Source: Scatophagus argus (Eukaryota; Chordata; Actinopteri; Scatophagidae). Taken from it: a stretch of 64,000 nucleotides of DNA. Shown here one piece after another: positions 12,413-24,654 of this stretch. Both the position numbers and the translations under genes were made by a program. The stretch lies in NCBI RefSeq assembly GCF_020382885.2, contig NC_058504.1, positions 22,743,545 to 22,807,544 of the forward strand, in the 5' to 3' direction. Under the pieces are notes generated by a model. It was not told the DNA's origin. It was given only the letters and a program-made list of their open reading frames with translations, and searched no databases. Position 1 is the first letter of the stretch. The number at the start of each line of letters is the position of its first letter.

Positions 12413-12969
12413 TTGTAGAAAACTGGTTCCAAGTAAATAGAATAAAAATCTCTTTATGTACAAAATACAAATTTCATGTGACAAAACAAAACGAGTCAAA
12501 TAAATAAAAAACAACAATAATCTAACAGAGGGGGAGGGGGGGCAGAATACATAATAAATGAGGGCACCTCCATTCACTCTATTGAAGCGTTGAAACTCGA
12601 TTTCCACGCTCTCTTTTCTGCTTTATCACTCTACAAATTGTAAAATTGACTTTTCACCTCCGAGATACAAAAAGATGTGATCTGTGGAGACCTGACTGTA
12701 ACATGCAGACTGGGGGAGGGAAAAAGTGCAAAGGTTTTAGGAGAAATACACAAAATAAAAAGCAACTAAACAAAGAACAAGTTAAGTTATTCTCATTTAC
12801 AGTCCATCAGCAGACACACGTGAAAAAGATGAGCTCATTAAGGCAAACAGTGAATCTTATTCCAACAGAAACTGTCCGTCTGTTCCGCTGTTTCCGTTAT
12901 TTGTCTCTACATTTCTCTGGTCTGTGAGTCTGTCCGCGGGGCTGCGGCTCTCCTCCGGCGGCCTGTGGC

Positions 12970-13593
12970 TCAGTAGATGCCCGGCACGAAGCTGCGGAAG
13001 CCGTACAGCGCGTCCTGCTGCAGGAAGCCGTAGTCCTCCGGCGCGTCGGGGCTTTCGGGGCTAGAGGCGCAGTAAGGTGGGGAGGAGGAGGACGAAGAGC
13101 CGCTGGAGCTCCAGGAGCAGGCGTCGCTGCCAGGGCTCGGGGCCTCAGCGAGGCACACCGAGCTCAGCAGCAGAGGAGAGTCGCTGGTCTTTCCTGCTTG
13201 CAGGTCGGCGATGCGGATCGTCTCTGACAGCGCCCAGATGTAGTTGTGCGCAAAGCGCAGAGTCTCGATTTTGGTGAGTTTGGTCTCGTCCGGGAAGGCC
13301 GGCAGGACGCCGCGCAGTGCGTCCAGAGCATCATTCAGGTTGTGCATGCGGTTCCTCTCCCGGTCGTTGGCCTTCATGCGCCGGTTCTTCTTCACCACCT
13401 GCACGGTGGCTTCGCTGCGGGCGCGGCCGCGGCGCCGCTTCTTCTGCTGCTGAAGCTGCTGCTCGGGGTCCGGGGAGCGCGACGGGCAGGATTCCAGGGA
13501 GGAGGAGTGCGGGCTGCTGCGGGACTCCTCGTCGTCGGTGTGGGGGAAGAAGTCGCAGCTGTTGCTGTCGATGTCGGAGTAGACGGAGTCCAT
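12970..13593 (-). CDS. neurog1: Neurogenin-1, proneural bHLH transcription factor
   Basis: This is a complete 207-residue reading frame in one coding exon. It is a nuclear transcription factor that, with an E-protein partner, binds E-boxes and commits progenitors to a neuronal fate (known for the family). The basic region and helix-loop-helix lie at about residues 71-125; the basic motif [15 protein letters not shown] and the helix-2 motif [15 protein letters not shown] are the neurogenin type. [10 protein letters not shown] basic stretch precedes it (51-59), an acidic stretch sits near the N-terminus, and the C-terminus is Ser/Pro-rich with a serine tract. The start is the first ATG after a 5' UTR splice acceptor. 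The coding region is GC- and CpG-rich compared with its flanks. neurog1 is preferred over neurog2/3 from the VYSD...CDFFP N-terminus. It is the only gene in the first 25 kb. Confidence 0.95.
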   Translation of the reverse strand: MDSVYSDIDSNSCDFFPHTDDEESRSSPHSSSLESCPSRSPDPEQQLQQQKKRRRGRARSEATVQVVKKNRRMKANDRERNRMHNLNDALDALRGVLPAFPDETKLTKIETLRFAHNYIWALSETIRIADLQAGKTSDSPLLLSSVCLAEAPSPGSDACSWSSSGSSSSSSPPYCASSPESPDAPEDYGFLQQDALYGFRSFVPGIY

Positions 13594-13619
13594 GGCAGAG
13601 CGGAGGATGCGGGTTTGCT

Positions 13620-13723
13620 CTGAGGGGAGAAGAGAGGAGCGCGTTAGGATCTGCAGCTGAGCACGTGCATTTTGTGATGAGCAGAAGCCCGCAGGTGAGC
13701 GGACACATGCGCAGAGAACTTAC
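13620..13723 (-). other. neurog1: Intron in the neurog1 5' UTR
   Basis: On the minus strand a good donor (TTCAG|GTAAGTTC, exon ending at 13,724) and an acceptor with a pyrimidine tract (CTTCTCCCCTCAG|AGC, next exon starting at 13,619) bracket a 104-base intron just upstream of the ATG. The non-coding first exon would run from about 13,845 to 13,724. Inferred from splice signals only. Confidence 0.65.
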
Positions 13724-13871
13724 CTGAAGCTGCAGAAATTTTGCAGAGCAAAGATCCAACAGGACGGAGTGTTTTGGTGCAAGATAAGCGGCACGCGCCT
13801 CTTTGCGTCTTTTTGCTCTGGATCAGCTCGTGCGAGCCGGTGAGCCTGGCACACGACTGGCCTCAGTCCGC

Positions 13872-13878
13872 TTATATA
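13872..13878 (-). promoter_or_regulatory. neurog1: TATA box of neurog1
   Basis: TATATAA on the minus strand, followed by GC-rich sequence. It puts transcription start near 13,845, about 250 bases from the ATG and upstream of the 5' UTR donor. Confidence 0.65.
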
Positions 13879-14010
13879 CTGTGGAGGGGACAATGACAGG
13901 CCCCCTGCTCCGGTACCCCCCTGTGACCCCCCCACAACCGCCCTGGCATCAGAGTGCAGGATGAGGGGGATGAATGGTGCGGCAGGTCTGCCCCGTGCCG
14001 CGGGAGCTGC

Positions 14011-14025
14011 TCATTAACATAATGA
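14011..14025. promoter_or_regulatory. Palindromic paired TAAT site upstream of neurog1
   Basis: TCATTA-ACA-TAATGA is a perfect palindrome with two homeodomain cores three bases apart, about 140 bases upstream of the TATA box. A CCAAT box (GGCCAATCAG, 14,079-14,088) lies nearby. Binding is an inference. Confidence 0.35.
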
Positions 14026-14410
14026 CGCCTGCGGTGTTAGCTCGCCCCGCACAGAGAAGCGTGCCGGTGATCACGGCTGGCCAATCAGAGTCTTCGGCCG
14101 GCCACGCGAACAACACGCATGAACCCGCACCTTCTGCCCCCCTCCTCCTCCTCCTCCCTGTTAGGCAGAAAAGACCAAACCCACTTTGAGAGATAAAAAC
14201 CAAAAACATAAAAACGAGAAAGAAGAGTACAAGAACCCCCATACACCCCCGCCGGGCGGAGACACGCTCCGGAGGATTCAGCCATCCGTCCATCCCTCCA
14301 TCCATTCATCCGACATCCATCCATCCTCTGCTAAAACCACAAACAGAGACGGAGAGAAAGAGACTCGAGCAGCAGGAGAAACACACTTCATCCTTCACTT
14401 CAGGAACAAA

Positions 14411-14589
14411 GAAAAGATCTGAGCTGTAAAATGTCTCCAGCAGTAAAAAGTGGATCAACTCTAAACTCAGTTTAAAAAGGGAAGTGGGAGAAAGAGAAAA
14501 GATCTGAGCTGTAAAATGACACCAGAAGCAAAAAGAAAAAAAAAGTATCAACTCTAAACTCAGCTTAAAGAAGAGAGTGGGAGAAAGTG
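14411..14589. repeat. 85-bp tandem duplication upstream of neurog1
   Basis: GAAAAGATCTGAGCTGTAAA starts at 14,411 and again at 14,496. The two units share AACTCTAAACTCAG and GTGGGAGAAA further along and differ by scattered substitutions and small indels, so the duplication is not recent. Confidence 0.85.
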
Positions 14590-16559
14590 TCAAATTCTGT
14601 AACGTGAAACTAAACTTTTAGCACTGAAGGTGACTGAAGAAACACTTAAAGCTTCTTCTGTGGTCTGTGCCCTCGAAATGAACTGTTGAGTATGGGAGGA
14701 CTTTTAACTCTGTCGAACTTACAGTAAGTGTAATGTAAGTTACTTTGTTTTTTCGCAACAAAAGCACAGGAGAAAGAAAACAGAAATAAGACCAACAAAG
14801 AAGAACAGAAACATCAGTTATGACAAAGAAGGGGACGTAAGTAACAGGGAATAGATGAGTAACTTAACTGTAATTTAACTGTAACTAATTAGATTAATTG
14901 TAATCTAACTTAGTTAGACCACAAAATACAAAAACCGTAATCTAATCTGAATACTTCTGGATTACTTCAACATCAAACGCAGAATTCTTAAATAATGGAT
15001 GAAAAAAATCTGAGTTCCACAGATGTTCTTTTGTGTCTTATCTCAGCTGGTCCCAAACAGAGTACTACACAGAGTACTACAGGTGTGCAGTTTGTTTTGT
15101 GTGTGTTTCTGTTGCTGCCATTTTTGAATAAAAGGCCGAATGAAAGACATTTAAAATTTCACCTTTTTTAAAAAAAATTCAAACTTTTTTTTTAATTCAA
15201 AATTTTCAGATTTTTTAATTTTCATTGTAAACTAAAAAAAACATCAGAAATGAAAAATGAAAAGTCATTGCTAACAAAACTGGCAGCCTGAGAGGAATAA
15301 CTTACTTTGATATACAATACAACAGATTTAAGATATTCAGATCCATGAAAAAGTCTTTAAAAAACTGTTTTTTTTTTCCTAATTACACACTTTTCAAAAT
15401 ATAATCTAAGCTGATTATAGTTACTGATTTATTTTGTAATCCTATTTACTGTCGCAATTACATGTAATACATTACTACCCAACCCTGGTAATATAAGAAC
15501 AAGCTCACTCCCATAAGTGAGTGATGAGAGGTAAAAACTCCCCTCAGTTTAAAGAAACTCCAGAAGACACTTTACTGGATGAACACAACTATTCAGAAAT
15601 ATACTGATAAATAAAAATATTATACGTGATTTTCAGTATGAAGATGAATAAAGTGTTTTATAAAATTGGAAAAAATATGGTTGAAAAGAAAAATCCAGTA
15701 CCACTAGGACAATAACCAGCCCCACTAGCAGAATAAAATGTTGGCAAATGTAAGAGACGTTGGGATCAGCCATGTTTGTGGTATCTGGTAACAGTCACAA
15801 CATAAAATTGATATTTTATACATACATATAATTTCAACAAATGCCAAGTGCCAGGATTTGGCTGCAGCAGAAGACTTGTTTTGATCCAGTAATGTAACAC
15901 TGGGTCAAAAAAAACCCCTGGTTCTGGGTCAAGTGAACCCAGTATTGAGTCAGAATCACATGTCTGGCTCCGGATTATGATGTAGAGGGATGATATGTGC
16001 AGAAATATGTCTGAATATTTAAATAGTCAGAAAATTGTACAGAGTTTGGTGGGTGGGTTTCTGCTGGGTGACCTCAGAATTCCTAAAATACATATATATC
16101 TTTAAAAAAAAAAAACACTACAGAGCCTTGGGAATCTCCAACACCAATTAAACCAGTCATAAGCAGATCCAGAGGGGCCGACCCACCATCTGAACCAGGA
16201 CCATTAAAACCAGTCTGGTGTTTGCAGACGGGTCGATGTGCCTCATTTTTATCCGACATGAACTGTTTCACTTTATGAAGACAGTCTTTTTGTTTGTCTT
16301 TTCATCTCTTTGGGCAGCAGTAAACCCGTCCCGCGTGAACACATACAGGTCCAGGCCAATTTTCTTTAAGTGTTTTTTAAAGACATCTTTATGAGACAGG
16401 CATACAATTTTCCATTAATTATTCCATTTATTCAGTTTGCAGCTCAGCGGAGAAGAAGCAGAGACCTGCAGAGTCTTTCTGCTGCAAGAGAGAGGGGGGG
16501 CAGTCATTTATAAATAATTACACAATGTTTAGAGTCTTCAGGCATGTATAATATATCAA

Positions 16560-16830
16560 AGCGATTATAAGGTGAATTGTTCCATTGTGGCTGTCCGCCC
16601 TGCACTTCTTTTCACTCCTCTCCTGGTTTGTCCCTCGTCCAAATTCAGCTCCTCTGGCCTTTTGTGCTGCTTTCTTTCTGCCTCAGCCACTCTATTGGCA
16701 TCATTCTTATTCAAATGGGCCTCAGCAGGAACAAAACCAAAGCCAGGCTGCACACAAATCATCTCTGCCCCGGCTGCAGGGCCGGCACAAGCCTCTGTGA
16801 GGCCCCGACAACAAGTCTGCAAATCCTAAA
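16560..16830. promoter_or_regulatory. Enhancer-like block D, 5' of neurog1
   Basis: About 270 bases of complex sequence 2.7-3 kb upstream of the neurog1 promoter, with ATTGTTCCATTGTGG (two Sox-like ATTGT cores), CTCTATTGGCATC and ATTCAAATG (octamer-like) motifs. Open frames on both strands are short, unlike any family I know, and lack splice context, so I read the block as regulatory. Confidence 0.3.
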
Positions 16831-17172
16831 TCCTGTTTCACTCAAAGAGGATAAACCACATTTTAAAGATACTCGGACGCACAGCAAAGGTCCAGCTTTC
16901 TACGTTTTTACTGATGTCAGCGTAAACAGCTGCCTGTGAGGAAATCTACTCAACAACACCAAACATGTTCTTTCTCACACTGAATTGTGTAAACTTTGTA
17001 AATATGCAGTTTTGGATTTTATTTTCATGCTTTTAGGTGAGTTGAAGAATGTAAGAAATTAAAGAAAGGATGGAAACCTGAAAAACAGAATGAACAGACA
17101 TGGGGAAAGCGTGCAGAAAAAAGAAGAAAAGAAGTTTTGTTCCTCTAAACTCTTTGAAGGGATTTTTTGTTT

Positions 17173-17176
<4 letters not shown>

Positions 17177-17216
<40 letters not shown>
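17177..17216. repeat. (AAAG)10 microsatellite
   Basis: Uninterrupted AAAG tetranucleotide run. Confidence 0.95.
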
Positions 17217-17218
<2 letters not shown>

Positions 17219-17305
17219 CAGCTTCAGAGGGAAAAATAAGGAACAGAATGAAATCCTTTGATTTCCTTTAGTTCGATTTCCTGGAAAAGCAGGGAGAATA
17301 ATCAG

Positions 17306-17535
17306 TGCCCCCCCACCTCCATTATTAACGGCTGACGTGCCCTTGAGCAAGGCACCTCCTAACTGTTCCCCGGGTGTCTGACATGGCAGCCCACTGCTCC
17401 TGTGTGTGTGTTCACTGCAAGTAATTTGCTGGGTGCTGCATGTGTGTTCAACCAAGGATGGGTTGAGTTCAGAGGAAACGTTCAGTGTACATAAAAATCT
17501 ACTGCCAATAAAGCTGATTGTTCTTCTTCTTCTTA
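17306..17535 (+). mobile_element. 5'-truncated SINE of the same family
   Basis: It has the body GTGCCCTTGAGCAAGGCACC, TCCCCGGGTG and GGGTTGAGTTCAGAGGA sections and ends CCAATAAAGCTGATTG with a CTT-rich tail, but no tRNA-like head. The ending differs from the other two copies, so it may be a subfamily. Confidence 0.65.
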
Positions 17536-18727
17536 ACATAAAACTGCTGTAACCTACAGGTTATAACGCGGGTGGCACTACACATTAGCGCCCGCTAAGA
17601 CAAGCCTGTTTATTTGTTTGTGTTGTTTGTGCTTTGAGGTGAAAGGACACATGCTGTTAAAACACTGATCTGAGAACAGATTACAACAGAAGAACTCATA
17701 AATGAACTAAATATTAAAATATTCTTCATTACCAAACATCAAACCTTTAAACATTTTTGGAGATGTGTGTTTTCCACTGGACAGCAGATGAAGACTATGA
17801 GATGTGGTTGAAAGCTCCAGAAGAAGACCTCGTGTTGGTGTGTGTGTGTGGGTGGAGAAGCAGTTTAAACAGAAGGTGGAGGCAGGTTTGTATTTTACAG
17901 CCTCCATCACATCAAAGTGATCAAACAGCTTGTCAGGCTGCACTTAAAGTGGACAGAAACAGTTTACAGCTGCATTTCTATTGGCTGAGGGCTGACGGAC
18001 ATGTGGGTGGCACCATTTGGATTTATATGGCCAATGTATGTGGACGAAGCTGTTTGGGTCTGTTTTAATCATTGGTCATTTTCATCTGTTATCTTAGAAA
18101 TCGATGAGCCTCTGATTAAAATGCTGACCAGATGAGGTTTGGAATGAGGAAACATGGAGATCATTATAAGTTTAATGCAGCAGCTTGCTTTAGAAAATGC
18201 ATAAGTAAATTTGTTTAAGTGATACGAACTAAAATATATACAATGGATGCAGTAAACTTTACCCTCTGCCAGATTCCATTCACTGAAATGCAGTTTTTAT
18301 ATTTTTTCATATACAGTATAATTATTATTGAATATTTTTTATTTCTGTTGCTTGTAAACTTTTCTGTATGGATCAACAACATTCATCATATCATCTTTCA
18401 CCTTAAATGGGCTCATCACTTGCTACAGATGATTTTCTGTATGAGCTGTTGATCCATTTTGTAACAAACTAGCAAAAAAAAACCGAAAGAATAAAAGTTC
18501 AGTTTTGTTCAGAGTGAACACTGTGGGTCTCTGCGCAGTGACATGAAGAGAAAAAGAGAAGAAGAAAAAAAACGCATGAAAAAAACCCAACACAAAGACA
18601 GAGTGAGAGGTCTGTCCGGGGTGAAGCTCTGACAGGATTAAGTCTCAGCACCACGAGATGTGATTGAATTTCAATGAAGTGAAACACGTGAGAAAATGAC
18701 ACAGAATGAAATGAACCAGAGGACTCC

Positions 18728-18755
18728 CACACACACACACACACACACACACACA
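18728..18755. repeat. (CA)14 microsatellite
   Basis: Pure CA run. Confidence 0.95.
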
Positions 18756-21276
18756 GCAAAAATAAAATAAAAGAAGAAGCTGGAGGACTCTCGAGGAGAA
18801 AGAGGAAACAAAAACAAGTGACTGAGCTGGAGGAGAGAAAACGTCTAATCTGCTCAAAGTGATTAACAGCTGCAGTAATCCTGTAACACAGAAGCTGAAC
18901 AACATCTATCACTTTTTATTCTGGCAGACAAAATCCTGATCTGACACGAGATCAGCACAAAACTACAGCAGTGTGTTTCTAACATGCTGCAGTTCGAAAT
19001 GAAGTGTGTACTCCTGGTTTGTGTCCATACCGGAAGAGGTCTGTCCTTAGTGGTGAACAGGGAGGCTGGTGGATGGACAGTCCTGCAGGTGAAGCACCAT
19101 CAGAGACTTTGGTAAATGCTGCCGTCGCTTATGAGCCCGGGTGGTGCACAACTGTGCTGTGTGAAAGAGGACCCCTCAAACATTTTCTCACACACAAAGC
19201 TCTGGTTGGATCCTGGTGGCATGTGATTGTTGTTGTTGACTGTGGATTGTTCCGCGTCTATAAACAGTTGCCAGCAAATGCACTATTTCCTCCTCTCTGT
19301 TCAATAAAAACCACAGCAGGTCTTTTAAGGGGTTACTAAACTATTTTTAAATCTGAAATTAAAGACTCACATCTTCAACCAATGGGTTATCGAGCTGAGA
19401 TTAAGTGTTGAGAGAAGGGCCAGTTTATTCCGATACTTTGGAGTCTGCATCCCAGAGGATCGTGGTCCCCTCTAGTTGGCAAAACACCTCAGATGCTTGA
19501 GGGACATCAGGGTGCCCCTCAAGGTGCTACAGACTGTGATGGAAGTATTTGAGAATATAAAATAACGCCAAACTAAAAACTGAAAGTCAAAGGCTCCCTG
19601 AAAGGAATTTGGCTGTTTTCACTCCTTCCACCTTAAACTGAATGGATGCTAAGGTGGAGACAAAACCTTTTCTTTAATGATGGAAATTGAAGTTAAAGTG
19701 TCCTCTGGCTCTGCCGGTGCTGTGTCTTCTGGTCGTGGCGTTGCCATGACCCCGGTGGGTTGCAGATAAACCCTCAGTCCAAACTGTCCCCTTTGTGGTT
19801 GCTAATGCTGGGCAAACCAGAGGTAAATTATAACCCTGAGCAAACAGTCGCAGACAAGTGAATAGGAAGCTTCTGCTCCCAGAAAGCAACAGCAGATTGA
19901 TGGAGGTGGAGGCCAGCGGGTTGAGGCCGCACTGAGACGGAGGCGCAACATTCAGGAGGAGGAGGAGGCAGCATTCAGGAGGATGATTGACGGCAGCGCT
20001 CCTTTAGATTAAAACCTTCCTGGACAACAAGACGGCTGTGAGGAGACACAACACTGGACGAGGAGGACGATGAAGAGAAGGAGGAGGAGGAGGAGTGTGC
20101 AAACCACAATAACTTCAGGATTAATGATCACAGGAGAGAAAGTTTTGTTGAGTGAACAGCACAGCAATGTGAAAGTGATGTGATGAGACCTAAGGCGTAA
20201 TGTGCTGGTAAGTTCAGGTGGAATAAAGGCCTTGTCACACCACAAAGGAGCTCAGCGACCAGTCATCACAGCTTCACCATAGCTTGCCACAGCAGGTCCA
20301 ACCACGTTCCTGTGCTGCCTTCAAGAACGCATAGGACAACACGGTAAAGGCTTGGACACATCAAACCAGCACCACAGAAATAGTTTGACAAAGGCTGACT
20401 GCTGCCTCATTTCACCGGTCAAGACTAGAAAGTTGGACTTAATCACAACACAACGATGACAACTGATGGTCAACTAGCAGACACAATGGCGAACCATCGG
20501 CTTGGCATGCCGGGGCCCCAACTCGTACACAACACCCACATATCAGCACGTCAGGCTCCCCCTGGTCTGGACCAGAGCCACAAGACCCTGTCATTCAGGT
20601 GGCTGCCAGGTATTGCTGTCAGTGACCATCAAGGTAAACAGAACAACTGACACTACACATGAAATGTTAAAACCTGGCCTTCTTTAAGGCACAGAAATTT
20701 CTTGTGTATACGTGGTCAAAGGTACGGGTCAGTATAATCTGAACAAACCTGAAACCAGATGAGCAAACCCCACATGATCAGTGCAATAAAACCATAAAAA
20801 AATAGTCTGACTTCATGACAGAATCAGTGCAGAGTCCAGATGTTTCACCCTGCTTCAGCATGGAGAAGCCTGACTAGATGACATCGGTGCTGGTTTTGGA
20901 GGACAGAAGCAGGTAAAACTGTTGAGCTGAGCGTCTCCAACATCACTATAGACCTGAATACAGTCGCTCTGTGAAGGAAGGTCACCACACACACAGCAGA
21001 CTGTGCTGTGTACTTGAATAAAACTTAAATTACACAGGAAAATGACCAAGTGAGACAAAAGTGTTTTCTTTGTTTGTCTTGGAAACAGAAGGTGTCATAA
21101 ATGAGCCCTGAATTATCCAGCATGCTTTGCAAAATGTCCTTATTTCAATTCCTGACCGGATCGAAGGTTTGTTGATGAATCTCCAGAAACAACATGTCTG
21201 CTGAACATGGCTAATGGAGAGTCTGAAGGGTCTCTGTTAGGTTTGGCTGCACTTGTGGAGCCCAGAAAGCGAGAGA

Positions 21277-21284
<8 letters not shown>

Positions 21285-21315
<31 letters not shown>
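21285..21315. repeat. (GA)n microsatellite
   Basis: GA run flanked by purine-rich sequence. Confidence 0.93.
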
Positions 21316-21318
<3 letters not shown>

Positions 21319-23284
21319 GCCATATGGTTCTAAGTGCAATAACTTGAATTCACTCCAACAAAGGAGTAATTGAGAAGGAGAGAAGGAGCTGTGAGTCTTG
21401 ACTTGACAAAGCTGCGAAAACTCTCTTCTTTCAGCCTAATGAAGCTGTTGTTTGGGGGTGTGGTGGGGGGGCGGAGAGGATGGAGGTTGGGGGGCGGAGG
21501 ACAGAGGAGGCTGCGTGTCCCTAGACGTGATTTGTCATACAATCTGAATCTTTAGGAGGGCCACAGCAGAGAGACCTCCTCTCCATATGTCTGCTTCGTT
21601 TGCATCTGAAAGCTGAGGGCTAAAGGCTGAGGGGGGGAGGGGCTGTTGGTGGTGGTGGGTGAACTGCATCACCAGGTTAGAGGGTATTTGTGCTCCTTGT
21701 TGTTCTGTTTTGAAAGTCTGAGCTGAAAAAAAAATCCTTTCACTTAGTGAAAAAGTACCTAAACTCTGACAAGGAGCAAACACAGAAGAAGAAAAGAAAA
21801 GCTCAGGTAATCGATCACGTGAAGATCTAATGAAGACAAGGAGGAAAAATGAGGAGCCACCCAGGACCCTCATCCAGATGTTGGGTCTGGATCATCACTC
21901 GTTTTTGTTTTACAGCCCTCATATATGTGGATTTTTGTCATCGAAGTGTTCCTAACATATTGTGTAACACTATCAGACATTACCATTATGCAGTTAGTGG
22001 TTGAATGCTAACGCTAGCTAATGGCTCACCATTTATATTGTTGTCTGGCCTTTAAATGTGGCCTGATGTCCCTCCAGATTTTCTGTCTTCGTTTTCTTCA
22101 GTTGCTGATCGACCTGGAAACAGAAAAATGGAACTGATTTGTCTGATTCCCTTTGCTTAAAGGCAAGACGGTTTTATTCATGACGCACGATCCATACACA
22201 GATCAAACACAAATCAAAGTGTAAACAAGTCAATTCAAAGACAAAATCACAACACCATTGAAAAGGGCATGATTAAAGAAATAAAACTGCTCTTAAAAAT
22301 AGAATAAAAGTTAAAAAAAAGATTAAAAATAATAAACTACAACACATGGGGTGATGCCGGCTGTCTGTTTGGTTGTGGTCAGAACTCATTCTCAGCTGAA
22401 TTATGAATAAGCTGCAGGTGGCTGATGGTCTTTGTTGGAACACCTGTTAGAAGTTCACTGCAGTCATCAGTTTGGCTCGATTATAATGACAGGAATCAAA
22501 TTTTACAGATGAACTTTTACACGATTTGGAACCAGAAACACAGAAGTACTACATTACACCACGAAAATGACCACCACGTGAGTACAATTTTGTCTGCCAA
22601 CCAAAGTCGGCTCTAACATAATTGGTACCAAGGCTACTCAGACTACGAACGGAAACCAGAACTCATCTTGTCCCCGGCCGACAGATTGTGCTTTCATATC
22701 AGATACCTGTTCACAGAGCGTGTATGTAGCACTGGCTGCAGTGGAGATAAGATTTATTCCAAGTACCATCATTTTTGAGGTGCTTGTACTTTCTGTATTG
22801 TCATGTGCAAAACATGACAATTCATTCTTCTACTCTGCTACATTTATATGATCATTTCAGTTACTTTGTACATTCAGATTATTAAAACAAAACAGCCTTC
22901 ATCCTGAATTGTGTCATTCTCCTGAATGAGTACTTTTACTTTTGTTAATTGCAGTTTATTTGATGCTGAACTTTTAATGAAGTAAAGCTTTAAATGCAGG
23001 ACTTTTAACAGTATTTTTACAATGTGGTGTTACTGGTTTTACTTCAGTCACAGATGTGAGTACTTCTTGCACCTCTGACTGAGTGTAAATGAAAAAAGAG
23101 TCTTAAATCGTGAACTGCTGAACGCTGAACTGCAGACTGCAGTCGCTCACTCGAGACATCAGACAACATGTAAAATTACCAGAATGTTTCAGTCTGAAAG
23201 GGGCTTTAAATCCTCCTGCTTCTCACAAAGGGACAAAGAGCCTATGTGTCGTTCAGTCTCACACCCTCACGACGATGATGGTTG

Positions 23285-23313
23285 TGATGATGATGATGAT
23301 GATGATGATGATG
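23285..23313. repeat. (GAT)n microsatellite
   Basis: About nine GAT units. Confidence 0.93.
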
Positions 23314-23484
23314 CAGATGGAGGTGGGGTGCGGGGTCCTGACACCAACATCAGGGTCGTGACCTGGTGGCTCTTTGCAGACATCTGTAGCTGCTGCACAT
23401 TCCCTGACACGTCCTTCCTCCAATCAGCTATCTGGAACAATGTATGACCTGCAACCCTGAGACCACGCCCCCCTGACACACACA

Positions 23485-23710
23485 CAGTGTGTTTACATCC
23501 CTTTTGGGGACATTTCATAGTCTTGCATTCATTTCCTAGAGGCTTAATCACCACCTAACCATAACAACAAACATTACTTGCCTAACCCTAACCCTTACCT
23601 TAACCTGACCTCAATGCAAGTATTCATCCTGATATTTAACGATTTACATTGTGAGGACTTGCATTTGGTCAGCAGGCCCCCACAACAGATTTTTGTCACC
23701 ACAACTATAG
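23485..23710 (+). repeat. Teleost repeat with telomere-like CCTAACCCTAACCC
   Basis: GGGGACATTTCATAGTC, CATTCATTTCCTAGAGGCTT, ACCTAACCATAACAAC and CCTAACCCTAACCCTTACC, then AAGTCC-type complement (GAGGACTTGCATTTGGTC). This order marks a widespread fish repeat; the telomere-like hexamers belong to it and are not a chromosome end. Confidence 0.55.
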
Positions 23711-23771
23711 GAAAACACATCCACACACACTCATCAACATGCATGGCTGTGAACCTGGTGTGGATCTAGCC

Positions 23772-23773
<2 letters not shown>

Positions 23774-23835
<62 letters not shown>
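23774..23835. repeat. (TG)31 microsatellite
   Basis: Longest dinucleotide run in the window, followed by a G-rich stretch. Confidence 0.97.
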
Positions 23836-23843
<8 letters not shown>

Positions 23844-24379
23844 GGGGGTGGGGGGGCTTTGACACACAGAGATATCATTACAGAAGAAGAAAACAGTCAG
23901 AGCAAACAGAGGAAGAATTTCCTCTCATAAATTCAGTTTCTCCTCACACACTGTACACAGCTGTTTACAGGACACAAGCTGCAGCTTAGGGTTAGAGTAG
24001 TTAGAGTATTTTACAAATTAGCAGAGGAAATGATTTGAGAGTTTTATTAACAGTTAAAGTATTGGAAAAGAGAACAAAAGCAAAATAACAGTTAAAAAAG
24101 TTGAATTAAATTGAATGACTGATGAGTAAACAGCTGATTCCTGACAAAACATGTGAGACACTGAAGTGTGCAACAAACAATATAATGAGAAATGGCAATA
24201 AACAAGTATGAACTACAGATGAGCTATGATGCATACAGAATGTACATAAATATTCTGTCTGTTTATTAGTGTCTCTTTGCAGCTGAGCACAAACGTGTAA
24301 CTTCATCAGGTTTCCACTTCAGATAAACTTGAATGTATTTTCAAAGAGGAGGAGGACTCGGCTCATTTCAGAGCCAACA

Positions 24380-24393
24380 GCGCCCTCTGCTGG
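24380..24393 (-). promoter_or_regulatory. CTCF-core match, upstream member
   Basis: GCGCCCTCTGCTGG fits all 14 positions of the reverse-complemented CTCF core (SYGCCMYCTRSTGG). It is 870 bases upstream of the exosc3 ATG. Occupancy is an inference. Confidence 0.45.
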
Positions 24394-24654
24394 ACTTTAG
24401 CAACAACACTCACTGTGACCAGCTGCTCAAACCAGGGCCTGTGTACTGTATAGCATGGTATGTGTAGATTTCACAAAACGTTACACTTTATCATGTATCA
24501 CTGTGAATGCATAGGTCAATTATTTATACTTGATAGATAGTCTATTTATCGAAGTTATTGTCTAATGTTTTAAATGAAAGTTAAATACTGTATTTGTGTT
24601 CATTAAGTTCATGTTTCTCTCTTAATTTCTTCAAACAGTATTTGTTGTCTTAAG

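Larger units (their letters stand above)
14590..24379. other. Non-coding stretch upstream of neurog1
   Basis: About 10 kb without a supported exon. It holds enhancer-like block D, the SINE remnant at 17,306, microsatellites and the telomere-like repeat at 23,485. An RE1 half-site (TCAGCACCACG) lies at 18,645. The rest is unique sequence with no recognised content. Confidence 0.55.

Noticed and set aside
16565-16939. Overlapping open frames on both strands near 16,700
   Set aside because: Frames are open by chance in low-stop sequence; no family match, no splice signals and no start context. Treated as a regulatory-like block.
17033-17539. 168-codon minus-strand frame
   Set aside because: It is built from an (AAAG)n microsatellite and a SINE remnant.
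23578-23606. Interstitial telomere or chromosome fusion point
   Set aside because: Only two to three CCTAACCC-like units, inside a known dispersed fish repeat.
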